Notes under the pieces: model-generated
What the model was told of the DNA's origin: nothing
What the model saw: the letters and a program-made list of their open reading frames with translations, nothing else
The model's database searches: none
Translations under genes and position numbers: made by a program
Assembly (NCBI RefSeq): GCF_001883705.2
Contig: NZ_MDEQ02000001.1
Span: forward strand, 124,001 to 188,000
DNA length: 64,000 nt
Source of the DNA: Burkholderia catarinensis
GTDB lineage: Bacteria; Pseudomonadota; Gammaproteobacteria; Burkholderiales; Burkholderiaceae
Reading direction: 5' to 3'
Shown here: piece after piece, positions 8,450 through 16,063 of the stretch
Position numbering within the stretch: position 1 is the stretch's first letter
Layout: every line of letters begins with the position of its first letter

Positions 8450-8809
8450 GTTGGCCTCGACATTGGAAGTGTGTCCAAGCCTCAACTGCAAATTCCGCGC
8501 CATGGCAGGTTGTACAAAACGATATCGCGTTTTGTTGCGGAAATCGGGAATATCAACGCGATTTAAACGGAGGAATAGCGGTTTCGCGCGACGAGCACGC
8601 ACGGTGCGCCGGTGCGGCGGGTGCGATGTTCCCGTGAGCCGCCGTAACGTGCGGCGCGATGTTACGTAGCGTTCGGCATCGCGTGACGCGGGCGGCCTCG
8701 AACCGAGGGCCGCGTCTTTGACGAAACGCGCAGGCCGCTTGAACATGGCGCTACATCTCCCGGCCGCAGATGACGCCGAAGCGGCCACGACTCCAACCAG
8801 GACACGGAC
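8450..8809. promoter_or_regulatory. Divergent intergenic region with a palindrome upstream of the collagen-like gene
   Basis: 360 bases without a gene. A perfect inverted repeat ACAAAACG-6-CGTTTTGT spans 8514-8535, 65-86 bases upstream of the collagen-like start, and could be an operator. A second, CGTAAC...GTTACG, lies near 8644-8667. The half nearer 8810 should carry the promoter of the decarboxylase-like gene. Bases 8560-8580 are locally A/T-rich. Confidence 0.45.
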
Positions 8810-9208
8810 ATGAGCGAACAGGACAGGGAATACGGCAAGGCGCGGCGGATCGAGGTGATGGGCGATGCGTTCGTCGAGCGCGCGATGAGCGATCTCGACG
8901 GTTTTTCGCGCCCGTTGCAGAACTGGCTGAACGAACATGCGTGGGGCAGCACGTGGCAGCGCGGCGGGATCGACCTGAAGACGCGCAGCCTGTGCACGTG
9001 CGCGATGCTGGCGGCGCTTGGCCGCAGCACGGAACTGAAGGGGCACATTCGCGGCGCGCTCAACAACGGCGCGAGCCTCGTCGAGATCCGCGAAGTGCTG
9101 CTGCACAGCGCGCTGTACGCGGGCGCGCCGGCCGCGGTCGAGGCATTCCGCAGCGCGCGCGAGGTCATCTCGGAGCTCGGTCTGCCGGTGCCCGACGACA
9201 AAGCCTGA
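8810..9208 (+). CDS. Carboxymuconolactone decarboxylase family protein
   Basis: 132 residues. The central segment KTRSLCTCAMLAALGRSTELKGHIRGALNNGAS followed by EIREVLLHSALYAGAPAAVEAF is the hallmark of the 4-carboxymuconolactone decarboxylase (PcaC-like) group, small all-helical oligomers. The AhpD-type CxxC pair is absent (the motif is C-T-C), so a peroxidase role is unlikely. There are no other protocatechuate genes nearby. Its stop is 57 bases from the end of the opposite hydrolase gene, so it is transcribed alone. It may serve the neighbouring monooxygenase pathway, but the sequence does not prove it. Confidence 0.85.
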   Translation: MSEQDREYGKARRIEVMGDAFVERAMSDLDGFSRPLQNWLNEHAWGSTWQRGGIDLKTRSLCTCAMLAALGRSTELKGHIRGALNNGASLVEIREVLLHSALYAGAPAAVEAFRSAREVISELGLPVPDDKA

Positions 9209-9265
9209 TCGCACCGCAGCGTCGGCTGCCCGGCACGGAATCAGGCTCCGCTTCGCTGCGGCGGC

Positions 9266-10249
9266 TTACGCGATGCGTGTTGCCGGCGCGGCAACCTCGG
9301 CCGGCGCGGCGGCGACTTCGAGCAGCCAGTCGGCGGTTGCATCCGGGATCGTGACCGGCAGCATGTGCCCGCCCTCGACGACCTTCAGCCGCACGCGCGA
9401 CGATTTCTTCGCGAGCGCGTCGCCGTGCTCGCGCCAGTTCAGGATCGGATCGGCGTGGCCGTACAGCACGTCGACCGGCAGCGCGAGGTCCGCATAGCGG
9501 CGCTCCATCGCCGGCAGGTCGACGGGCGCCGACAGCAGGTCGGTCGCGGTCGCATAGAACGTGCGCGGCCGCAGCCCGAGCAGGCCGCCGCCCTTGACCG
9601 GAAAGTCGCGCGGCACGTCTTCCGGCGCGAACACCTGGCGCACGGCCTTGCGGCCGGTCAGGATCGTCAACGGAATCGCGAAGGTCCACGACACGAAACG
9701 GCGCACGAGCGGCGACGGCAGCATCAGCGGCCGGAACGGCGCGGGCGGCTCGGGCTGCTGGTGCGACAGCGGCGCGATCAGCGCAAGCCGGCTCACGCGG
9801 TCCGCGTGGTTCAGGCCGACCGCGAGCGCGATCGCGCCGCCGAGCGAGTGGCCGACCAGCACGGGCTTGTCGAGCCGCAGCGCGTCGATGAACGCGGCGA
9901 CCGTGCGGGCCTGCGCGAACACGTTCGCCTGCGAGCCCGCGCCGCGGATCGAGCGGCCTGCGCCCGGCCGATCGATCAGGATCACGCGATGCTGCTGCGC
10001 GAGCCGCGCGAGCGGCAGGTAGGCGAAATTGCGCAACTGCCCCGCGAGCCCGTGGACGAACACGATCGGCGGGCCGCTGCCGTATTCGACGTAGTGGATG
10101 CGGTCGCCGCCGATATCGACGAAGCGGCCTTCGGGCGGAAATGCGCGCGTCACGCGGCTGGCGACGTAGCCGGAAAACAGCGCGAGCGCGGCGAGCACCG
10201 CGACGACGCCGAGCAGCACGTTCTGGATCAGATGGAGCGTAGGGGTCAT
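9266..10249 (-). CDS. Alpha/beta hydrolase, membrane-anchored
   Basis: 327 residues from ATG 10249, 7 bases after the stop of the monooxygenase gene; a start 36 bases further upstream overlaps that gene and is less likely. An N-terminal transmembrane helix (LIQNVLLGVVAVLAALALFSGYV) is followed by an alpha/beta-hydrolase core: oxyanion strand IVFVHGLAG, nucleophile elbow GHSLGG, acid region DVLYGHADPIL, and catalytic His in VVEGGHMLP. Third gene of the SDR/monooxygenase/hydrolase operon. A Baeyer-Villiger enzyme makes esters or lactones, so an esterase or lactonase downstream makes biochemical sense; the actual substrate is unknown. Confidence 0.85.
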   Translation of the reverse strand: MTPTLHLIQNVLLGVVAVLAALALFSGYVASRVTRAFPPEGRFVDIGGDRIHYVEYGSGPPIVFVHGLAGQLRNFAYLPLARLAQQHRVILIDRPGAGRSIRGAGSQANVFAQARTVAAFIDALRLDKPVLVGHSLGGAIALAVGLNHADRVSRLALIAPLSHQQPEPPAPFRPLMLPSPLVRRFVSWTFAIPLTILTGRKAVRQVFAPEDVPRDFPVKGGGLLGLRPRTFYATATDLLSAPVDLPAMERRYADLALPVDVLYGHADPILNWREHGDALAKKSSRVRLKVVEGGHMLPVTIPDATADWLLEVAAAPAEVAAPATRIA

Positions 10250-10256
10250 GTCGGCC

Positions 10257-11822
10257 TCAGCGGGTTTCGAGTGCGGGTTCGGCAACCGGCGCCGTGGCGG
10301 CCGGGCCGGCTGTCGCGCGGCGTTCGAAATGCATCGCCGAATCGGCGAGCGCGCCGAACTTCAGCGATGCGAGATCGAGCACGTAGTTCTGGTGGAATTT
10401 CCACGGCTTGCGGTGGCCCTGCTTCGGCAGGATGCCGGCCGCGCGCTGGATGTAGCCCGAGCTCAGGTTGACCGCCGGCACGTCGCCGAGATCGCCGGCA
10501 CCGAGCCGCGGCACGCACGTGTCGTAGCCGTTCGCGCGCATGTGGTTGAGCAGCCGGCACACGTAGCGCGCGATCAGTTCGGCCTTCAGCGTCCACGACG
10601 CATTCGTGTAGCCGAACGACGACGCGAGGTTCGGCACGTCGCTGTACATCATCCCCTTGTACGACACGGTTTCCGGCAGGTCGACCGCGCGGCCGTCGAC
10701 CGTGACGCGCGCGCCGCCGAGCATCTTCACCTTCAGCCCGGTCGCGGTGACGATCACGTCCGCGTCGAGCTGCTGGCCGCTCTTCAGCTTCAGGCCGGTC
10801 GGCGTGAAGCGCTCGATCTCGTCGGTGACGATCGACGCGCGGCCCGCGCGGATCGACTTGAACAGGTCGCCGTTCGGCACGAGGCACACGCGCTGGTCCC
10901 ACGGCATGTAGCGCGGCGTCAGGTGCTTCGCGACGTCGAAGCCGGGACCGACCTGCTTGCCGGCGGCGCGGATGATGAACTGCTTCGTCCGGTCGGGCTT
11001 GCGGCGCGACACGTTGTACAGGTACATCGTCAGCAGGACGTTCTTCACGCGCACGAGCCGGTGCGCGAGCCGCGACGGCAGCACGCGGCGCAACGCGTTC
11101 GCGATCCTGTCGCGCGCGGGCAGCGACACGATGTAGGTCGGCGAGCGCTGCAGCATCGTCACGTGCCGCGCGTCGGCCGCCATCGACGGCACGAGCGTGA
11201 CGGCCGTCGCGCCGCTGCCGATCACGACGACGTGCCGGTTCGCGTAGGACAGATCCTTCGGCCAGTGCTGCGGATGCACGAGCGTGCCCTCGAACGTGTC
11301 CATGCCGGGCCAGTCCGGCAGGTAGCCGGCGTCGTAGTCGTAGTAGCCGCTGCACATGAACAGGAAGCGGCAGGTGTACGCGAGCGTGTCGGTCGCGCCG
11401 TCGCGCGTGCGCTCGATGCGTACCGTCCAGCGCGCGCGGTGCGAGTCCCAGTCGGCCGCGACGACCTTCTGGCCGTAGCGGATCGTCTTGTCGATGCCGC
11501 AGGTGCGCGCGGTGTCGCGGATGTAGTCGAGGATCGTCTGGCCGTCCGAGATCGCCTTGTCGCTGTGCCACGGGCGGAAGCTGTAGCCGAGCGTGAACAT
11601 GTCGGAATCCGAACGGACACCCGGATAGCGGAACAGGTCCCAGGTGCCGCCGATCGCGTCGCGCGCCTCGACGATCGCGACGCTCGCATGCGGGCAGCGC
11701 TGCTTCAGGTGATACGCGGCGCCGATGCCGGACAGGCCGGCGCCGACGATCAGCACGTCGAGGTCGCGGCTGTCGCCGGGGGCGGGCGGCGCGTCGCGCC
11801 GGTCGGTCGTCGTCGAGGTCAT
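10257..11822 (-). CDS. Type I Baeyer-Villiger flavin monooxygenase
   Basis: 521 residues. An FAD-binding GAGLSG loop sits at residues ~27-32. The Baeyer-Villiger fingerprint FxGxxxHxxxW is complete (F177, G179, H183, W187, in DTFEGTLVHPQHWP), and a second Rossmann loop VVVIGSGATA for NADPH follows. These enzymes insert oxygen next to a ketone carbonyl to give esters or lactones, using FAD, NADPH and O2. The start overlaps the stop of the SDR gene by four bases (ATGA), so translation is coupled. The layout next to a divergent TetR gene recalls ethA/ethR of mycobacteria. The physiological ketone is unknown. Confidence 0.9.
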   Translation of the reverse strand: MTSTTTDRRDAPPAPGDSRDLDVLIVGAGLSGIGAAYHLKQRCPHASVAIVEARDAIGGTWDLFRYPGVRSDSDMFTLGYSFRPWHSDKAISDGQTILDYIRDTARTCGIDKTIRYGQKVVAADWDSHRARWTVRIERTRDGATDTLAYTCRFLFMCSGYYDYDAGYLPDWPGMDTFEGTLVHPQHWPKDLSYANRHVVVIGSGATAVTLVPSMAADARHVTMLQRSPTYIVSLPARDRIANALRRVLPSRLAHRLVRVKNVLLTMYLYNVSRRKPDRTKQFIIRAAGKQVGPGFDVAKHLTPRYMPWDQRVCLVPNGDLFKSIRAGRASIVTDEIERFTPTGLKLKSGQQLDADVIVTATGLKVKMLGGARVTVDGRAVDLPETVSYKGMMYSDVPNLASSFGYTNASWTLKAELIARYVCRLLNHMRANGYDTCVPRLGAGDLGDVPAVNLSSGYIQRAAGILPKQGHRKPWKFHQNYVLDLASLKFGALADSAMHFERRATAGPAATAPVAEPALETR

Positions 11823-12721
11823 GCGGGGTCCTTGGTCGGCGTGGTCGGGAGCGCGGCCGGGGCGTGGGCGCGGTCAAGGTTGCGTGCACGAGCACGGCGC
11901 ACATGGCGCAGCATCAGCCACTGGTAGCCGGCGCCGAGCAGGCGCGCGATCCGGTCGAGACGGCGCGCGTCGGCGCCGACGAGCACGCGGCGCGCATTGC
12001 GCTCGACGCCCGCGAGGATCTGCCGCGCGGCTTCGTCGGCCGTCGTCGCGTTGATCAGGCGGTTCGCCTGCCGGCGATGGGTCGCTTCGTCCTGGCCCGT
12101 GAGCGCGTGGATGCTGGTATCGACGCGGCCCGCGTCGACGATGTTCGTCGCGACGCCGCCCGGATGCACGCAGGTCGCGCTCACCGGCGCGCCGTCGAGT
12201 TCGAGTTCCATCCGCAGCGCCTCGGTGAAGCCGCGCACCGCGAATTTGGTCGCGTTGTACGCGCTTTGCGTCGGCATCGCGACGAGGCCGAACAGGCTCG
12301 ACGTGTTGACGACGTGGCCATCGCCCGACGCGCGCAGGTGCGGCAGGAACGCCTGCGTGCCGTGCACGACGCCCCAGAAGTTGATGCCGACGATCCATTC
12401 GAGATCGGCGATGCGCGCGGTTTCGGCGCTGGCGGCCAGCGACACGCCCGCGTTGTTGAAGATCAGGTTGACCTTGCCGTGTTCGGCATGGACGAAGTCG
12501 GCCCACGCGAACACCGCGTCGCGGTCGGCGACGTCGAGCCGCCGCGTGCTCACGCGCAGGCCATGCTGCGTGCAGGCGGCCGCCGTGCCGGCGAGCCCGG
12601 TCTCGTTGACGTCGGCGAGCGCGACCTCGCAGCCGCGCCGCGCGAGCTCGACCGCGAGGCTGCGGCCCATGCCCGAACCGGCGCCCGTGATCGCGGCGAC
12701 CTTGCCGGAAAAAACGTTCAT
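11819..12721 (-). CDS. Short-chain dehydrogenase/reductase
   Basis: 300 residues. Classical SDR: cofactor loop ITGAGSGMGRSLA at residues ~10-22, NNAG at ~90, Ser in VVNTSSLFG and the YxxxK pair in AYNATKFAVRGF. The Asp ending the second strand (VALADVNETG) favours NAD(H) over NADP(H). A basic tail (residues ~265-300) is unusual for the family. First gene of the operon; it could supply the ketone for the monooxygenase by oxidising an alcohol. The start is 88 bases from the divergent TetR gene. Confidence 0.9.
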   Translation of the reverse strand: MNVFSGKVAAITGAGSGMGRSLAVELARRGCEVALADVNETGLAGTAAACTQHGLRVSTRRLDVADRDAVFAWADFVHAEHGKVNLIFNNAGVSLAASAETARIADLEWIVGINFWGVVHGTQAFLPHLRASGDGHVVNTSSLFGLVAMPTQSAYNATKFAVRGFTEALRMELELDGAPVSATCVHPGGVATNIVDAGRVDTSIHALTGQDEATHRRQANRLINATTADEAARQILAGVERNARRVLVGADARRLDRIARLLGAGYQWLMLRHVRRARARNLDRAHAPAALPTTPTKDPA

Positions 12722-12769
12722 CCGTTGCTCCTCCCGTTCCGCTTGCGCTGCGCCTGCGGCGTGTTTAAT

Positions 12770-12789
12770 GTGGTGTTGTTCGTCACCAC
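12770..12789. promoter_or_regulatory. Candidate TetR operator between divergent genes
   Basis: Perfect inverted repeat GTGGTG-8-CACCAC in the 88-base gap between the SDR operon and the TetR gene, in a locally A/T-rich stretch. Position and symmetry fit a shared operator giving autoregulation and operon repression. Confidence 0.55.
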
Positions 12790-12809
12790 TTTAGTTTTCG
12801 GGTGTCCTG

Positions 12810-13466
12810 ATGTCAAATAGCGGAATGGAGAAAGCACTCGAAACGGAAAAGCGGGGCCGGTCGTATGGCGGCGTGGCGCCCGAGGTACGGGCCGCCGAAC
12901 GGCGCGACGCATTGATCCGTGCGGCGACGCGCGTGTTCGGCACGGTCGGGTTCCGCAAGGCGACCGTCCGGTCGATCTGCCGGGAAGCGAAGCTGAACGA
13001 TCGCTATTTCTATGCGGCATTCGACAGCACCGAGGATCTGCTGCGCGGCACCTACCTGCATCACGCGCAGCAACTGCATGACGCTGTCGCGCACGCGGTC
13101 GCCGAGCGCGGCGGCGATCTGCGCGAAAGCGTCGACGCGGGGCTCGTCGCGTTCTTCGCGTTTCTGCGCGACCCGTGCGCGGCACGCGTGCTGCTGCTCG
13201 AGGTGATGGGCGTGAGCGCGGATACCGACATGACGTACCAGCGCATGCTGATCGACTTCGGCAAGCTGATCATGGCGATCGGCGCGCCGCGCGAGGCCGT
13301 GACGCCCGCCGAGCGTACCGAGCAGCGGCTGATCGGGCTCGCGCTCGTCGGCGCGATGACGAACGTCGGCGCGGCGTGGCTGCTCACCGACTATCGCGAT
13401 CCGGAGGCGCAGATGATCGCCAGTTGCAGGCGGGTGCTGCTGGGGACGTTGCGGGAGATCGGGTAA
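12810..13466 (+). CDS. TetR-family transcriptional regulator
   Basis: 218 residues. An N-terminal helix-turn-helix (ALIRAATRVFGTVGFRKATVRSICREAKLNDRYFYAAF, residues ~34-71) is followed by an all-helical ligand domain. The recognition helix reads KLNDRYFYAAF, close to the family's usual GVSRGTLYHYF form. It is divergently transcribed from the SDR/monooxygenase/hydrolase operon across 88 bases and is therefore its likely repressor, with the monooxygenase substrate or product as candidate inducer. Confidence 0.9.
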   Translation: MSNSGMEKALETEKRGRSYGGVAPEVRAAERRDALIRAATRVFGTVGFRKATVRSICREAKLNDRYFYAAFDSTEDLLRGTYLHHAQQLHDAVAHAVAERGGDLRESVDAGLVAFFAFLRDPCAARVLLLEVMGVSADTDMTYQRMLIDFGKLIMAIGAPREAVTPAERTEQRLIGLALVGAMTNVGAAWLLTDYRDPEAQMIASCRRVLLGTLREIG

Positions 13467-13703
13467 TCGCAAGGCATCGCGCGTTCGCGTCACCACCCGG
13501 CATTGCCGATTGAAAATGACAAGAAAGCGGCAACCGCACGGCGCGCCGGGCGTCGTGTCGTTTGCTTGCTCGATTTAATCGCCTTTTACATAAATTTAAA
13601 GCGGACGATTGGGTGGGTGAAAAATCAATTTTAGTAAATCGCCATTGTTTTTAATTCCGATTCCGTGCTGTGAAGAATTGATGAAAACAATATGGAGCTA
13701 ATT
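13467..13703. other. A/T-rich intergenic stretch
   Basis: No gene is seen. From about 13555 the composition drops sharply (runs such as TTTTACATAAATTTAAAGC), unlike the flanking genes. This begins the low-GC block that surrounds the lectin gene and is consistent with horizontal origin of the lectin. Confidence 0.6.
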
Positions 13704-13744
13704 AAAAAGCGGCGCAACGCAAAAATTCAGTCCGCATTGCGCCG
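13704..13744 (-). terminator. Intrinsic terminator of the lectin gene
   Basis: On the minus strand, CGGCGCAA and TTGCGCCG form a perfect 8-bp stem followed by CTTTTTAATT. It lies about 40 bases downstream of the lectin stop. This is the clearest rho-independent terminator in the window. Confidence 0.8.
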
Positions 13745-13783
13745 ATCGTGGCGCGAAAACCTATGCGCCCCAGGCACGATCAA

Positions 13784-14047
13784 TCACAAACCCGTATAGC
13801 CGCCCCGGGTCCAGCCGTCGCCGTCCCAGCACCACTCGGTCGTCGAGCCCCCGCTGGTCGCATACACGCGGATATGGATGGCGCTCCCGACCAGCCAGCA
13901 CGTCGCGGACACGTTGTCGCCCGCCTGGCTGAACGCGCCCGTGTACCAGTTCTGGCCGTCGTAGCAGCGCTCGGTGATCTTGTTGCCGTTGGCCGTGTAG
14001 ACGCGGATCGACGGGGTGCTTCCCCATGAAATTGCGGCGGTTTGCAT
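13784..14047 (-). CDS. bambL: Fucose-binding lectin, BambL/RSL family
   Basis: 87 residues, ATG preceded by AAGGAG. It consists of two homologous blades of ~42 residues ([19 protein letters not shown] and [19 protein letters not shown]), as in BambL of B. ambifaria and RSL of Ralstonia. Three chains build a six-bladed beta-propeller with six fucose sites. Sugar-binding residues are in place: Arg15, Glu26 and Ala38 in blade one, Arg60, Glu71, Trp74 and Trp79 in blade two. No signal peptide, as in the known lectins, which leave the cell by an unclear route. It binds fucosylated (e.g. Lewis and H-type) glycans of host or plant. The flanks are A/T-rich. Confidence 0.95.
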   Translation of the reverse strand: MQTAAISWGSTPSIRVYTANGNKITERCYDGQNWYTGAFSQAGDNVSATCWLVGSAIHIRVYATSGGSTTEWCWDGDGWTRGGYTGL

Positions 14048-14271
14048 TTCCAGACTCCTTGATTGAACAAAGCGGAGAATTGAAGCGTTTCGGTAAACGC
14101 AAATCAGCGTATTACCGGGAATAAGGTTAGTGGAGAAAATGGAAAAGAAATGCCCGATTTTTATGGATAATAAAAGGGCGTATTCGTTCCAGGCGAGAAA
14201 GCCCGGCGAAAGGAGTTTGGAGGCAGGGTAAAACGTGCGGATTGCCGGAGGCCATGTCCGGCGATCCGGAT

Positions 14272-15225
14272 TCAGCCGCTCGTGCGCTTCGCTCGCGTCG
14301 TGCGCACCGGTGCTGGCGGCGGCGTGTCCTCGATCCTCCCCTTCATCGCATCGATAAACGCCCGCACCTTCGTCGACGGCAGCCGCGTCGACGGATACAC
14401 CGCATGAATCCCCGCCGGCGCCGAGCGCCATCCGGGCAGCAGCCGCACGAGGCGGCCGGCCGCGACGTCGTCGGCGGTCGAGAAATCCGTCAGCAGCCCG
14501 AAGCCGCCGCCCGCGAGCACGATCGCGCGGCATGCCGTTGCCGTGTTCGACACGACCGGCGCGACGCAGCGCACCGACGCAGTGCCGCCGCGCGCGTCTT
14601 CGAGTTCGAGCGTATGCGGGCGCGGCAGTGACGACAGCATCACGAACGGCAGCGCGGCGAGCGCATCCGTATCGCGCGGCAGCCCGTGTCGCGCGACGAA
14701 TGCGGGGCTCGCGACCAGCCATTTCTCGTACGTGCCGAGCTGCACCGCGCGGTAGTTCGAATCGGCGAGGCGGCCGATGCGGATCGCGACGTCGAGGTTG
14801 TCCGCGACGAGATCGACCACGCGGTCGTTCGCGACGAGTTCGACGTCGAGCCCCGGATGCAAGTCGCGCAATGCGACGACGGCAGGCGCGACGACCAGCG
14901 CGCCGTAGTCGATCGGCACGCTCACGCGCAGCGTGCCGCGCAGCGGCCCCGCGTCGGACGACACCGCGTCGAGCGCGGTTTCGGCGGCGCGCACGATGTC
15001 GCGGCACGCGTCGTAGAACGCGCGCCCCGCGTCGGTCACGCTCAGCCGCCGCGTCGTGCGTACCAGCAGGTTCGCGCCGACCTCGGATTCGAGGCGCTGC
15101 ATGTGCGTGCTGACAACCGTCTTCGCGAGGCCGAGCCGCTCGGCCGCGGCCGTCAGCGATCCGGCGTCGACCACCGCGACGAAGATCGCCAGCCGGTTCA
15201 GGTTCACGTCGCGCAGGTCGGCCAT
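14272..15225 (-). CDS. LysR-family transcriptional regulator
   Basis: 317 residues. The N-terminal winged helix ([37 protein letters not shown]) is followed by the LysR effector domain; the tail is basic ([10 protein letters not shown]). It is divergent from the GST gene, with a 127-base gap containing a palindromic LysR-type site. It probably controls the GST and three-domain oxidoreductase genes in response to an unknown small molecule. Confidence 0.9.
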   Translation of the reverse strand: MADLRDVNLNRLAIFVAVVDAGSLTAAAERLGLAKTVVSTHMQRLESEVGANLLVRTTRRLSVTDAGRAFYDACRDIVRAAETALDAVSSDAGPLRGTLRVSVPIDYGALVVAPAVVALRDLHPGLDVELVANDRVVDLVADNLDVAIRIGRLADSNYRAVQLGTYEKWLVASPAFVARHGLPRDTDALAALPFVMLSSLPRPHTLELEDARGGTASVRCVAPVVSNTATACRAIVLAGGGFGLLTDFSTADDVAAGRLVRLLPGWRSAPAGIHAVYPSTRLPSTKVRAFIDAMKGRIEDTPPPAPVRTTRAKRTSG

Positions 15226-15246
15226 CGTTGATTGTCCTATGAAAGA

Positions 15247-15269
15247 GGATAATGTTTCCGCGATTATCC
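15247..15269. promoter_or_regulatory. LysR-type operator
   Basis: Perfect inverted repeat GGATAAT-9-ATTATCC, 22 bases upstream of the LysR start and 84 bases upstream of the GST start. It fits the LysR T-N11-A pattern and its usual position between divergent regulator and target. Confidence 0.6.
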
Positions 15270-15352
15270 GTCTTCTGGCCGCGAACGGCGAGCGTTACGC
15301 TGGAGCCGTTCGTCGCCGATTCCCGGCGGCGCGAGATTCCGGAGTGTTTTCC

Positions 15353-16027
15353 ATGTCCGCCGCCAGCCAGCCCGTCGCCGGTAAGCCCGTCGCCGGTAAG
15401 CCCGTTGCCCCGATCCGCGTCTATTCGTTCCTGCTGTCCGGGCACGCGCATCGCGTCCGGTTGTTCCTGTCGCTGCTCGGCCTGCCGTCCGAGACCGTCG
15501 AAGTCGATCTCGCGGCCGGCGCGCAGCGCGAACCGGCGTTTCTCGCGCTCAATCCGCTCGGGCAGGTGCCGGTGATCGACGACGGCGGCACCGTGATCAC
15601 CGATTCGAACGCGATCCTCGTCTACCTCGCGAAGCGCTACGGCGACGCGCACTGGCTGCCCGACGACCCGGCCGGCGCGGCGCTCGTGCAGCGCTGGTTG
15701 TCGTACGCGGCCGGCCCGATCGCATCGGGGCCGGCCGCCGCGCGGCTCGTGACCGTGTTCGGCGCGCCGCTCGATCAGGACGCGGCCAAGCGCACGGCCG
15801 CCAAGCTGCTCGACGTGATCAATCGCGAACTGGCCGGCAAGCCGTTCGCGGCCGGCGCGCAGCCGACGATCGCGGACATCGCCGCGTACACGTACATCGC
15901 GCACGCGCCGGAAGGCGGCGTGTCGCTCGAACCGTATCCGCACGTGCGCGCATGGCTGGCGCGTGTCGAGGCGCTGCCGGGCTTCGTCGGCATGCCGACG
16001 ACGCGCGCGGGCCTGCTCGCCGCTTAA
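15353..16027 (+). CDS. Glutathione S-transferase family protein
   Basis: 224 residues from ATG 15353 with GGAG nine bases upstream. The N-terminus carries a tandem [10 protein letters not shown] (15-bp direct DNA repeat) before the thioredoxin-like domain ([19 protein letters not shown], then [11 protein letters not shown] with cis-Pro and [12 protein letters not shown] for the glutathione gamma-Glu). The C-terminal helical domain ends with [29 protein letters not shown]. Followed after 36 bases by the three-domain oxidoreductase; together they suggest a detoxification pair under the LysR regulator. Confidence 0.9.
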   Translation: MSAASQPVAGKPVAGKPVAPIRVYSFLLSGHAHRVRLFLSLLGLPSETVEVDLAAGAQREPAFLALNPLGQVPVIDDGGTVITDSNAILVYLAKRYGDAHWLPDDPAGAALVQRWLSYAAGPIASGPAAARLVTVFGAPLDQDAAKRTAAKLLDVINRELAGKPFAAGAQPTIADIAAYTYIAHAPEGGVSLEPYPHVRAWLARVEALPGFVGMPTTRAGLLAA

Positions 16028-16063
16028 CGTCCACCGAAACCGCGCCTGTTCAGGGAGAACGCG

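Noticed and set aside
7107..8669. Plus-strand 520-residue frame of VPEVPD repeats
   Set aside because: It is the exact antisense of the Gly-Thr-Ser tract. It has no ribosome site or signal, while the minus frame has a lipoprotein signal and ribosome site.
9214..9261. Inverted repeat CCGCAGCG...CGCTGCGG as terminator
   Set aside because: The loop is 32 bases and no T-run follows; could be chance in GC-rich DNA.
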